From UMGS1908 sp964432825 (lineage in GTDB: Bacteria > Bacillota > Clostridia > Christensenellales > UBA1242), in assembly GCA_964432825.1 (NCBI GenBank), contig CAYSOX010000001.1:62001-126000 (forward strand): 64,000 nt of DNA, read 5' to 3'. A program made the position numbers and the translations under genes. The notes under the pieces were generated by a model. The model did not search any database and was not told where the DNA came from. It was given only the letters and a program-made list of their open reading frames with translations. Of this stretch, positions 8,813-17,538 are shown piece by piece (the first letter of the stretch is position 1; every line of letters starts with the position of its first letter).

Positions 8813-9772
8813 ATGGAAAAAGATTGTTTAATTTCAATTATTGTACCGGTATATAAGGTTGAAAAATATTTGGATAGATGTGTGAGGTCTTTGGTAAACC
8901 AAACCTATAAAAATTTGGAAATAATTTTAGTAGATGACGGTTCCCCGGATAATTGTCCTAAAATGTGTGATGAGTGGGCAAAAAAAGACTCAAGAATTAA
9001 GGTTATTCATAAAGAAAATGGTGGTCTCTCAGATGCAAGAAATAAAGGGTTTGAGCAGTCTTCGGGTGAATATATTTTATTTGTAGACAGCGACGATTAT
9101 ATAGATGAAAAAATGGTAGAAATTATGTATAACCGCATAATTGAAGATAAAACCGATATGTGCATTTGTGATTTTTCAACTTTTGAAGATGGTCAAAATC
9201 CTAATAAAAATTTTACAATGGAGCCAAAAGTTATTTCGGCGGAAAAGACATTAAAATCACTGATTTATGATAAATCAAATGTGTACTTTGTTGTAGCGTG
9301 GAACAAGTTGTTTAGGCGTGAATTATTGGAAAAAGTTAAGTTCCCAAAGGGGCGGATACATGAGGATGAATTTACTTGCCACAGATTTATCGGCGAATGC
9401 AAGACAATTAGTTGTATTTATAACCCGTTATATTTTTATTACATGAGAGAAGGTAGTATAACCAAGTCCAAATTTACCGAGAAAAAGTTAGATGTAATAA
9501 TGGCTATGGATGATAGAGTAGAGTACATTTCTCAAAACAAACCCGAATTGTTAGAGGATACAAAAGTTTTGGCATTAAAAACAATAATGGCACTATATTG
9601 TAAAGCAAAGATGTTAAAGGCAGATAAAGACTTAATAAAAGCTATTAGGAAAGAGTATATAAAGCACTATAGAAAAACATCAAAAAAAATATGGCGAACG
9701 ATTTTGGGTAGGTTTTTCCCAAATGTGTATTATATGCTGTTTAAAATTAAGAATTCAAAATGCGCAAATTAA
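8813..9772 (+). CDS. Glycosyltransferase family 2 (EpsJ/WcaA-like)
   Basis: About 319 residues. LISIIVPVYKVEKYLDRC, ILVDDGSPDNCP, ENGGLSDARN and FVDSDDYID are the successive GT2 donor-site motifs, and GRIHEDEFTCHR holds the acidic pair near the acceptor site. An upstream ATG exists at 8798, but GAGAGGTT sits correctly before the ATG at 8813. It resembles its neighbour at 7844 in domain order, suggesting ancestral duplication, though the C-terminal halves differ. A 98-base gap without recognisable genes follows. Confidence 0.87.
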   Translation: MEKDCLISIIVPVYKVEKYLDRCVRSLVNQTYKNLEIILVDDGSPDNCPKMCDEWAKKDSRIKVIHKENGGLSDARNKGFEQSSGEYILFVDSDDYIDEKMVEIMYNRIIEDKTDMCICDFSTFEDGQNPNKNFTMEPKVISAEKTLKSLIYDKSNVYFVVAWNKLFRRELLEKVKFPKGRIHEDEFTCHRFIGECKTISCIYNPLYFYYMREGSITKSKFTEKKLDVIMAMDDRVEYISQNKPELLEDTKVLALKTIMALYCKAKMLKADKDLIKAIRKEYIKHYRKTSKKIWRTILGRFFPNVYYMLFKIKNSKCAN

Positions 9773-9870
9773 AAATTGTGTAGATTATTTAAATTTCAGT
9801 AGTTATTATTACAAAAGAGAAATATTAAAAAATACTTCAATCAACAAATATAAGGAGCAGTGAAAGTTAA

Positions 9871-11055
9871 GTGAAAACAAATAACATTGTTTTAATAAAT
9901 CCGTATTATGGTTTGCCAATTCCTGCGGTAAAAGGTGGGGCTGTCGAAACATTAGAAGATTTACTTATTGAAGAAAATGAAAACCAAGGTAAAGTTAATT
10001 TGTATGTTGTGCAACCAGGGGAAAAAAATAGTATTGAGCTTGGTAAAAATGTAACTTTGTTAAAAATAAAGAATGGTGGGTTGAAAACATTTCTTACAAG
10101 AGTGTTGAATAAATGTTTTAGGTTGTTACACATAAAGCGAGAACTTATTCTACCTTATGACAAGCGTGTGTTAAAAGAGGTAAAAAAGATTAATAACCCG
10201 AAAATTATATTTGAAGGGAATTGCCCTAGAAATTTATTGAGCAAATATGCTGGAATTTGGGGGCGCGAAAATTTATATTTACATTTTCATTCTAGATTTA
10301 ACAAAAAAAATGGATTAAAACCGTACATTCGAAATTTTATTAGTATAAGCGATTATATTACCAATGATTGGGTTTCAGAAGTTGGTGATGACAATATAAA
10401 AATATATACATTGAGAAATTGTGTAGATGAACAGCGGTTTAATAAACGAATTTCAAAAGATGAGCGTTTTGCCATTAGGAATAGGTTAGGCTTTTCCGAT
10501 GATGATATTGTAGTTGTATTTTGTGGAAGAATAATACCAGAAAAAGGTGTAAAGGAATTAATTTCTGCGATATTAGAGGTTGATAATCCTAAAGTAAAAT
10601 TGCTTATAATTGGGAGTCCGTGTTTTGCTGTAAAAACAAAGACAGAGTATTTAGAAGAGGTTGAAAAATTAGTTGAAAAGGCTGGACAGCGGATAAAATT
10701 TACAGGTTATATACCAAACATTGAGATGTATAAATATTATCAGATTGCAGATATGCAAGTGGTTCCATCAATTTGGCAAGAACCAGCTGGCTTGGTGGTG
10801 GTTGAAGGTGCTATGTCGGGATTACCTCAAATATGTACATTGTCTGGTGGTATGCCAGAATATTTCTCAGATGGCGGAGTGGTTGCGGTTAATTTAAGTG
10901 ATGATATTGTTAAACAATTGACTGAAAAAATAGGTTATTTGGCCAATAATAAAGAAGTGCGAGAAAATATGTCTGCAAAAAATTTAGTTGGAAGTAAAAA
11001 ATTTAAAAAGGAAGAATATTACAATAATTTTATAAAGATTTTTGAGGAGGTGTAA
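9871..11055 (+). CDS. Glycosyltransferase family 4
   Basis: 394 residues of GT-B fold. The C-terminal Rossmann domain is clear: VVFCGRIIPEKGVKEL near residue 210, then EPAGLVVVEGAMSG near residue 307, the E-x7-E nucleotide-sugar-binding motif of GT4 retaining transferases. The N-terminal domain contains GGAVETLEDLL, a loop that normally contacts the acceptor. The start is GTG, with AAGGAG about 13 bases upstream, a longer spacing than usual. The neighbours are GT2 genes, so it is likely one step in the same repeat-unit assembly. Confidence 0.88.
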   Translation: MKTNNIVLINPYYGLPIPAVKGGAVETLEDLLIEENENQGKVNLYVVQPGEKNSIELGKNVTLLKIKNGGLKTFLTRVLNKCFRLLHIKRELILPYDKRVLKEVKKINNPKIIFEGNCPRNLLSKYAGIWGRENLYLHFHSRFNKKNGLKPYIRNFISISDYITNDWVSEVGDDNIKIYTLRNCVDEQRFNKRISKDERFAIRNRLGFSDDDIVVVFCGRIIPEKGVKELISAILEVDNPKVKLLIIGSPCFAVKTKTEYLEEVEKLVEKAGQRIKFTGYIPNIEMYKYYQIADMQVVPSIWQEPAGLVVVEGAMSGLPQICTLSGGMPEYFSDGGVVAVNLSDDIVKQLTEKIGYLANNKEVRENMSAKNLVGSKKFKKEEYYNNFIKIFEEV

Positions 11056-11058
11056 TAA

Positions 11059-11121
11059 ATGCAAACTACAATAGTTACAGCGTTTTTTAATATTAATAGG
11101 GAGAATTATTGGGTTTTCTAA
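11059..11121 (+). pseudogene. Remnant of HtrL/WlaTC-type glycosyltransferase start
   Basis: An ATG three bases after the GT4 stop opens a 20-codon frame, MQTTIVTAFFNINRENYWVF, ending in TAA. The beginning TTIVTAFFxIxR is the characteristic N-terminus of the HtrL/YibB (WlaTC) glycosyltransferase family, whose members run to roughly 300 residues. An AGGAGG-type site lies just upstream at the end of the GT4 gene. The remaining ~130 bases to the next gene show no continuation in any frame that I can recognise, so this looks like the stump left by a deletion. Confidence 0.55.
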
Positions 11122-11251
11122 GATGTATTGAATGGCATTTTAAGTATAAAATAACAGACTTGCAAAGATTTTAACGACGTTTTAGACTTATAGTTTTGAA
11201 AAGATAAAATTATAAATATAGAAATTCAAAAATAAATAAAAGGAGAAATAT

Positions 11252-12241
11252 ATGGAAAAAGTTTTGACGATTGTAATACCAACATATAATATGGAAAAAT
11301 ATTTAAGGAATTGTTTAGATTCGTTTATTTGTGAAAATAAAGATTTAATTGAAGTTTTAGTCGTTAATGATGGATCTAAAGATGGATCATTGAAAATCGC
11401 TAAAGAGTACGAGGCGAAATATCCAGATGTTTTTAAAGTGATAGATAAAGAAAATGGTGGGCACGGTTCAACAATTAATGCAGGTTTGAAGATTGCAAAG
11501 GGTAAGTATTTTAAGGTTGTTGATGCTGATGACTGGGTGAATACTGAGAATTTTAGCAAATTTGTTAAAATTTTAGAAACGGCAGGCCAAGATATTGTTT
11601 GTGCTAATTATAATGAAGTATATGAACAGTCAAATAAAAATAAAATTATCGATGTTTGCAAGGGATTACGTGGTGAATACCAGATTAATGAACTAGCAGA
11701 CATGTCGTTTTTGGCAATGCATGCGTTGACATGTAAAACGGAGAATATTCGCAAAGAGAGACTTTTAGAACATTGCTTTTATGTGGATGTAATGTTTAAT
11801 GTTTATTGCTATGCAAATAGTAATTCGGTATTTTTTATTCCAAATATGGATGTTTACCAATATCGTTTAGGGCGTGCTGGGCAAAGTGTTAGCATGGAAG
11901 GTTTTTTTAAGCATAGGGAAAATCATACTCGTATGTTGCAGGCTATTATTCCTTATATTTATGGAATAAATAATGTTGAAAAGAAAGCGTTTATGATTCA
12001 ATATATTACAATGTTTACTATAACGGAGTACTCAATATTTTCTTATGCTTATAGAAAAGATAAGTCTACTGTAAAGGAAATAATTACATTTGATAAGTGG
12101 CTAAAGCAATACAAAGAAGTGTATGAATATTCAAATAAAGGTATTGCAAAGGAATGGCGTAAGACTAAGTTTAAAAATCTTTTGTGGGCGAGAGGGGTTA
12201 ATTTTATAAAAGAACGAGCAAAGCGTTTATTTAGTAAATAA
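11252..12241 (+). CDS. Glycosyltransferase family 2
   Basis: 329 residues. LTIVIPTYNMEKYLRNC, LVVNDGSKDGS, ENGGHGSTIN and VVDADDWVN follow the GT2 order; the GGHGSTINAG variant is typical of a subgroup found in Firmicute capsule loci. AAAAGGAG sits 7 bases before the ATG. It follows a ~190-base stretch holding a glycosyltransferase stump and precedes glf with a 14-base gap and TAAGGAGAG. The product probably adds one residue to the polymer repeat. Confidence 0.87.
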   Translation: MEKVLTIVIPTYNMEKYLRNCLDSFICENKDLIEVLVVNDGSKDGSLKIAKEYEAKYPDVFKVIDKENGGHGSTINAGLKIAKGKYFKVVDADDWVNTENFSKFVKILETAGQDIVCANYNEVYEQSNKNKIIDVCKGLRGEYQINELADMSFLAMHALTCKTENIRKERLLEHCFYVDVMFNVYCYANSNSVFFIPNMDVYQYRLGRAGQSVSMEGFFKHRENHTRMLQAIIPYIYGINNVEKKAFMIQYITMFTITEYSIFSYAYRKDKSTVKEIITFDKWLKQYKEVYEYSNKGIAKEWRKTKFKNLLWARGVNFIKERAKRLFSK

Positions 12242-12255
12242 GGAGAGAAAAAATT

Positions 12256-13374
12256 ATGTATGATTATTTAATAGTTGGATCAGGCTTATTTGGTGCGGTT
12301 TGTGCACATGAATTAACAAAAAAAGGTAAAAAGTGTTTGGTGGTAGAGAAGCGTAATCATATTGGTGGTAATATTTATACCGAAAATATTGATGGAATAA
12401 ATGTTCACAAGTATGGTGCACACATTTTTCATACTTCAGATAAGGAGATTTGGGATTATATTAATCAATTTGCTGAATTTAATAATTACATAAATAGCCC
12501 AGTGGCGAGATATAAAGATGAGTTGTATAATCTTCCATTCAATATGAACACATTTTCAAAATTATGGAATGATGTAATTACTCCGGCGCAAGCACAGCAA
12601 AAAATAGAAGATGAGAAAAATAAATATCGTGTTGAAGAGCCTCAAAATCTTAAAGAGCAGGCTATAAATTTAGTTGGTGAAACTATCTATAAAAAACTTG
12701 TTGAAGGCTATACAGAAAAACAATGGGGTAAAAAGTGTGAAGATCTTCCAGCCTTTATTATAAAAAGATTGCCGGTTCGCTTTACATTTAACAATAATTA
12801 TTTCAATGATAGATATCAAGGCATTCCAATTGGTGGATATACTCAAATAATTGAAAAAATGCTTGATGGGGTAGAAGTGAGATTAAATTGTGACTTCTTT
12901 TCAAACAGAGAAGAATTAACTACTTGTGCAAAAAAAATAATATATACGGGACCAATAGACCAGTTCTATGATTATAAATTTGGACCATTGGAATATAGAA
13001 GTGTTAGGTTTGAAACTGAAAAACTTAATATAGACAATTATCAGGGTAATGCAGTTGTTAATTATACGTCTTCAGATGTTCCATATACCAGAATTATAGA
13101 ACACAAACATTTTGAGTTTGGTTCTCAGCCTACAACTATTATCAGCAGAGAATATTCTTCTCAATGGAAATTAGGTGATGAGCCGTATTATCCAGTTAAT
13201 GACGATAAGAATAGTGAGTTATATAGCAAGTATGCAGGGCTAGATCATAAGGATATAATTTTTGGCGGTCGTCTTGGTCAATATAAATATTACGATATGC
13301 ATGTGGTGATAAAAGAAGCACTAAGGTGTGTAAAGGAGTTGGAAGATGATAAAGAAATTGCTTGCGAGAAGTAA
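12256..13374 (+). CDS. glf: UDP-galactopyranose mutase
   Basis: 372 residues, the normal size. The N-terminal FAD-binding Rossmann motif is YLIVGSGLFGAV, followed by VVEKRNHIGGN and HKYGAHIFHT, both hallmarks of Glf. EKQWGK and the tyrosine-rich IGGYTQIIEKML region match the substrate site. The flavoenzyme interconverts UDP-galactopyranose and UDP-galactofuranose in the cytoplasm, so the surface polymer is predicted to contain galactofuranose. It overlaps the following gene by 29 bases. The substrate would come from GalE, encoded at the end of the same region. Confidence 0.96.
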   Translation: MYDYLIVGSGLFGAVCAHELTKKGKKCLVVEKRNHIGGNIYTENIDGINVHKYGAHIFHTSDKEIWDYINQFAEFNNYINSPVARYKDELYNLPFNMNTFSKLWNDVITPAQAQQKIEDEKNKYRVEEPQNLKEQAINLVGETIYKKLVEGYTEKQWGKKCEDLPAFIIKRLPVRFTFNNNYFNDRYQGIPIGGYTQIIEKMLDGVEVRLNCDFFSNREELTTCAKKIIYTGPIDQFYDYKFGPLEYRSVRFETEKLNIDNYQGNAVVNYTSSDVPYTRIIEHKHFEFGSQPTTIISREYSSQWKLGDEPYYPVNDDKNSELYSKYAGLDHKDIIFGGRLGQYKYYDMHVVIKEALRCVKELEDDKEIACEK

Positions 13375-14290
13375 GTTGATTTGTAAAGTGTATAAAAAAT
13401 ATAAAGAACGTAACAACTTTAAAACCAAATATAAGTTTATTGACAGAAGAACGGGCAAGAAATCTCTTTGTTATATCTTGGCAGGATACAAAGAGTTTTT
13501 GTGGGATGAAGTTTTTGGTAGGGTAAAAAAATATATTCCATCAAGCATTGATGTTTGTATATTATCTTCAGGTATTTACAGCGATAAACTTAATAGAATT
13601 GCAGAGGTCAATGGCTGGTCGTATTTATCAACTAAGCGTAACAATGTTTGTGTTGCACAAAATGTTTTATTTAGAATGTGCGACAATATTGATTTTTACT
13701 ATAAGCTAGATGAGGATATTTTCGTTACAGAAAATTATTTTGAAAAACTAAAAGACTGTTATGATAAAGTTTGTGAAGATGGGATGTATGTGCCTGGAAT
13801 TGTGTGTCCAATGATACCAATAAATGGATTTTCTTATGTGGAAGTATTGAAGAGATTTAACGCAGTGGATGCATATGAAAAAATGTTCGGGAAAGTTAAG
13901 TATTGTGCAGGTCCAGAACAGCAGATTGAATGTAATCCAAGCGTTGCCAAATTTATGTGGGGCGAAAATGGATATTTGCCATCAATCGATAGTATGAACA
14001 AAACTTTAAACAATGATGAATTTTCATATACTGTGTGCCCTATAAGGTTTAGCATAGGTGCTATTATGTTTGCTAGTGATACAATAAAGAAAATTGGTGG
14101 ATTTACAGCATCTAAAATAGGTAATGACTTAGGTATTGATGAAGTTCAAATATTAAGTTTGGCTTATAATTATAGTTTAACAACAATTGTTTCAAAAAAT
14201 ACATTGGTTGGACACTTGTCTTTTGGAAAACAGAATGCTACGATGAAAGAATATTATGAAAATAATAAAGATTTAATGTTTAAATCTTAA
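13346..14290 (+). CDS. Putative glycosyltransferase linked to glf
   Basis: 314 residues. The protein has an N-terminal basic helix, then SLCYILAGYKEFLWDEVFGRV, CILSSGIYSD and YKLDEDIFVTENYF near residue 125, an acidic motif suited to metal and nucleotide-sugar binding. I do not recognise the exact family, but the pattern (strand, helix, DxD-like acidic loop) is that of a GT-A transferase. AAAGGAG lies just before the ATG, within the glf coding end. The overlap with glf makes a galactofuranosyltransferase role attractive, but that is inference from position only. Confidence 0.65.
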   Translation: MIKKLLARSKLICKVYKKYKERNNFKTKYKFIDRRTGKKSLCYILAGYKEFLWDEVFGRVKKYIPSSIDVCILSSGIYSDKLNRIAEVNGWSYLSTKRNNVCVAQNVLFRMCDNIDFYYKLDEDIFVTENYFEKLKDCYDKVCEDGMYVPGIVCPMIPINGFSYVEVLKRFNAVDAYEKMFGKVKYCAGPEQQIECNPSVAKFMWGENGYLPSIDSMNKTLNNDEFSYTVCPIRFSIGAIMFASDTIKKIGGFTASKIGNDLGIDEVQILSLAYNYSLTTIVSKNTLVGHLSFGKQNATMKEYYENNKDLMFKS

Positions 14291-14299
14291 GGATAAACG

Positions 14300-15811
14300 A
14301 TGAAAGTACAAAGTGCAAAAAAAAATTATATCTATAATTTAATATATCAGATTTTATTGATAATTATACCACTAATAACAACTCCTTATATTTCTCGTGT
14401 TTTAATGCCGGAAGGTGTCGGGAAAAGTGGTTTCGTCAATTCGATTATCGCGTATTTTGTGTTATTTGCTAATTTTGGGTATGGATATTATGCACAACGA
14501 ATAATGGCAAAAGATCGCGATGATAAATATCAACAAAGTAAGATTTTTTATGAGATTTTATTAAGTAGGGCTGTTTTTGTTTTTATTAGTATTGGACTTA
14601 ACTTAATTTTGGTATTTGCTGGTGCGTATGGAGATAATTCATCTTTAATGCTAATATCTACAATATCTATTTTTTCGGTATTAATTGATGTTTCGTTTTT
14701 CTTTCAGGGAAATGAAGATTTTTTTACTTTAATTGTAAAGAATTTATTGATACGAGTATTGGGTGTTGTCGCTATATTTTTGTTTGTAAAAACAAAAAAT
14801 GATTTGCCCATATATGTATTAATTGGTTCTTTAACCGGATTTTTAGGGGGGATTTCGTTATGGATTTCTTTGAGAGGTAAAATTTGCAAAGTGAAAATAA
14901 AGGATTTACATCCAATGAAACATATTTTACCTTCGTTTAAATTGTTTTTACCAGCGATAGCCACTAGTATTTATACTGTATTAGATAAATCGCTTATTGG
15001 AATAATAACTAGTGATGATGCTCAGACCGGTTTTTATGAACAAGCAGAAAAAATTGTTAAAATAACAATGACCATAGTAACAAGTTTAAGTACGGTTATG
15101 ATAGCAAGAAATTCTCATTCAATTGCAAAGCAAAATTATGATGAGGTGAAATCTAATTGCTACAAATCAATACACTTTATCTGGTTGCTTGGAATTCCAG
15201 TAATGTTTGGTATTTGTATGATAGCATCCAATCTTGTACCATGGTTTTTGGGTGATGGATATAATGAAGTTGTAGGTTTAATATTTATATTATCATTTTT
15301 AAATTTGGCTATTGGTATTAGTAGTGTTTTGGGGTTGCAATATATTATACCAATGGGAAAGGATAAATTGTTTACCATTTCTCTTTCGTGTGGTTCATTA
15401 ATAAATTTAGCATTAAATATTCCGTTAATTATATTTTTTGGGTCGGTAGGTGCTGCTATTGCAACGATAATTGCTGAAACTATGGTTTCGTTAATAATGT
15501 TGATTAGTTTGAGAAAAGATTTATCAATTAAAGACTTGTTTAAAACAATGCTAAAACCATTAATTGCTGGAGTTGTTATGATTCTTGCGACATTGCCGAT
15601 TGTGTTAAAATTGGGATCTAGCATAATAAATACGTTCATTATTGTCGTTGTTGGCGTCTTTTCATATTGTTTATGTATATTATGTTTAAAAGATTCGTTG
15701 GTTTTAGAGTTTATTAAATTGTTAAAAAATAAATTATTTAAAAGAAAAGAGAATGCTTATATTAATGACGAAATTGAAGCCGCGGACTCGTCTAAAAGTG
15801 ATGAAAATTAA
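14300..15811 (+). CDS. Polysaccharide flippase, Wzx/RfbX family
   Basis: 503 residues with about 12-14 membrane segments. The start NYIYNLIYQILLIIIPLITTPYISR is diagnostic of the Wzx/MOP family (shown here as NYIYNLIYQILLI followed by PLITTPYISR), with PEGVGKSGF next. It moves the undecaprenyl-linked repeat unit from the inner to the outer leaflet. It is the last gene of the run before galE, with AAGGAT as ribosome binding site. The C-terminal tail ends in an acidic, likely cytoplasmic segment. Confidence 0.93.
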   Translation: MKVQSAKKNYIYNLIYQILLIIIPLITTPYISRVLMPEGVGKSGFVNSIIAYFVLFANFGYGYYAQRIMAKDRDDKYQQSKIFYEILLSRAVFVFISIGLNLILVFAGAYGDNSSLMLISTISIFSVLIDVSFFFQGNEDFFTLIVKNLLIRVLGVVAIFLFVKTKNDLPIYVLIGSLTGFLGGISLWISLRGKICKVKIKDLHPMKHILPSFKLFLPAIATSIYTVLDKSLIGIITSDDAQTGFYEQAEKIVKITMTIVTSLSTVMIARNSHSIAKQNYDEVKSNCYKSIHFIWLLGIPVMFGICMIASNLVPWFLGDGYNEVVGLIFILSFLNLAIGISSVLGLQYIIPMGKDKLFTISLSCGSLINLALNIPLIIFFGSVGAAIATIIAETMVSLIMLISLRKDLSIKDLFKTMLKPLIAGVVMILATLPIVLKLGSSIINTFIIVVVGVFSYCLCILCLKDSLVLEFIKLLKNKLFKRKENAYINDEIEAADSSKSDEN

Positions 15812-15932
15812 TTTGGTGATATTTATAAGGTTGAAATTTAAGAAGTGAAAAGTTAAACTAGAAATATAAATCTATATAACATATTATATAATAGTTTGTA
15901 AAGGCTTTTAGTTGCAAACTCAAAAATGATTG

Positions 15933-15961
15933 TTGACGAATTTTGTTTAAGGTAGTATAAT
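15933..15961 (+). promoter_or_regulatory. Near-consensus sigma-A promoter for galE
   Basis: TTGACG (15933-15938), 17-base spacer, TATAAT (15956-15961), 34 bases before the galE ATG. It shows galE is transcribed separately from the glycan cluster. Confidence 0.8.
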
Positions 15962-15995
15962 TGCTTTAAAAAAATGTTAAAGGAGGTGTGTTGTT

Positions 15996-17018
15996 ATGAG
16001 AGTTTTACTTACTGGGGGGCTTGGGTATATTGGGTCGCATACGGCGGTTCAGTTGCTTGAGGCTGGAGAGGAAGTTGTTATTGTTGATAATTTGAGCAAT
16101 AGCGAGCGAAATGTTTTGGGCAAGATTAAGAAAATTACCGGCAAAGAGGTTAAGTTTTATAAGTACGATTTGCGAAAAGAGGCGGGCTTGAGGCGAATCT
16201 TTAGCGAGAATAAGATAGATGCGGTTATTCATTTTGCTGGGCTTAAAGCCGTTGGAGAGAGTGTGCAGAAGCCAATTGAATATTACGAGAACAATCTAGA
16301 AAGCACCATAAATTTGCTTAAGGTTATGCGTGAATTTGGGGTGAAGAATTTGGTTTTCAGCAGTTCTGCCACTGTTTATGGAAGGGCGGATAAGATGCCA
16401 TTAATGGAAGATTTTCCAACGAGTGCGACCAATCCTTATGGCCGAACTAAGTTATTTATTGAAGAAATTTTAAAGGATGTTGCAAACTCTGACCCATCGT
16501 GGAACATTGCGATTTTGCGGTATTTTAACCCTGTTGGGGCACATTCTAGTGGGTTGCTTGGTGAAAATCCACGAGGTATTCCAAACAACCTAATGCCTTA
16601 TATTTCAAGGGTTTCGGTAGGAGTATTGGATGAACTTAGTATCTTTGGTAATGACTACAAAACTAAAGATGGCACTGGGGTTCGGGATTATATTCATGTT
16701 GTCGACCTTGCCGATGGGCATCTTGCTGCTTTAAAGAAGATTAAAACCAATTGCGGTTTGGTTATTTACAACCTAGGAACGGGAATTGGCTACAGTGTTC
16801 TAGATATGGTTAATGCTTACAACAAGTGTTGCGGTGGCAAGGTTAAGTATAAGTTTGCACCACGAAGAGATGGCGATGTTGACGAGTGTTATGCTTCTCC
16901 TGACAAGGCGCTAAAGGAGTTGGGGTGGAAAGCCACAAGAACGCTGGATGAGATGTGTGAAAGCACCTACAAATTTCAATTAAAAGAGATGAAAAAGGAT
17001 AAAAAGCATAAAAAATAA
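15996..17018 (+). CDS. galE: UDP-glucose 4-epimerase
   Basis: 340 residues, an extended SDR enzyme. GGLGYIGSHT at residues 7-16 binds NAD; SSSATVYG and the catalytic YxxxK in NPYGRTK near residue 148 follow; VRDYIHVVDLADGH is the GalE signature. The enzyme interconverts UDP-glucose and UDP-galactose and supplies Glf. AAAGGAGGTG is an excellent ribosome binding site. GC content looks higher than in the glycosyltransferase genes to its left, so it may be an older resident gene next to a more AT-rich acquired cluster. Convergent with nifJ. Confidence 0.96.
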   Translation: MRVLLTGGLGYIGSHTAVQLLEAGEEVVIVDNLSNSERNVLGKIKKITGKEVKFYKYDLRKEAGLRRIFSENKIDAVIHFAGLKAVGESVQKPIEYYENNLESTINLLKVMREFGVKNLVFSSSATVYGRADKMPLMEDFPTSATNPYGRTKLFIEEILKDVANSDPSWNIAILRYFNPVGAHSSGLLGENPRGIPNNLMPYISRVSVGVLDELSIFGNDYKTKDGTGVRDYIHVVDLADGHLAALKKIKTNCGLVIYNLGTGIGYSVLDMVNAYNKCCGGKVKYKFAPRRDGDVDECYASPDKALKELGWKATRTLDEMCESTYKFQLKEMKKDKKHKK

Positions 17019-17327
17019 GTCGGTTTAAGCGGTTTTTAGATGATAATTAATATGCTGAATTGACGGATAAATTGTTTTTATAGACAATTCAGATTGTTTT
17101 ATATGCCTATTATGGCGTTATTCTTATTTATTGGAAATTTTAGATTTGTGTCTGAATAATTTGAAAAATTGGTGTATATATAAGTTTGCTATAATTTAGT
17201 TTGTATTTATTAATTTTGGGGGTGGGGTGTATTTTTGGCACATAACACTACAAATAAAATGCTATAAGCCTTTAAAATGCAAGTATTACGCCTCACATAG
17301 TATTTAAATTTTTCTTTATGGTTAAAA

Positions 17328-17400
17328 GTTTGCAACCAAAAGGGTGGTTTTATGGTGGATACATCATAATATTCTTACCCTTTTTGAAGTTGCAAACGTT
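17328..17400 (+). repeat. Long imperfect hairpin in galE-nifJ intergenic region
   Basis: GTTTGCAAC at 17331 onward pairs with GTTGCAAAC ending near 17399, extended by AAAAGGGT/ACCCTTTT and an inner TTATG/CATAA. The surrounding 520-base gap has no convincing gene. The structure might be part of a small RNA (a TATAAT lies at about 17189) or a palindromic element. Confidence 0.5.
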
Positions 17401-17431
17401 GTTGATTGTAAAAGCAAAATTTTGTGTTTGC

Positions 17432-17511
17432 AAAAAAGCCTTAAAGGATTTGAAGTTATCCATAAAAGTTTGTTTAACTTTTTGGGATACTCATTTCCTT
17501 TAAGGCTTTTT
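17432..17511. terminator. Bidirectional terminator between galE and nifJ
   Basis: AAAAAGCCTTAAAGGA pairs with TCCTTTAAGGCTTTTT, continued inward by TATCC/GGATA and AAAAGTT/AACTTTT, giving a stem of about 35 bp. A-runs on one side and T-runs on the other suit termination from both convergent genes. Confidence 0.75.
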
Positions 17512-17538
17512 ATTTTGTTAAATTTATTAAGTTAAATA

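Noticed and set aside
11188..11559. Minus-strand open frame overlapping the GT2 gene at 11252
   Set aside because: Shadow of a clear glycosyltransferase; no ribosome binding site or family signal.
17318..17535. Two overlapping short open frames in the galE-nifJ gap
   Set aside because: They run through two hairpins that form large palindromes, and lack a ribosome binding site. Better explained as structured noncoding DNA.
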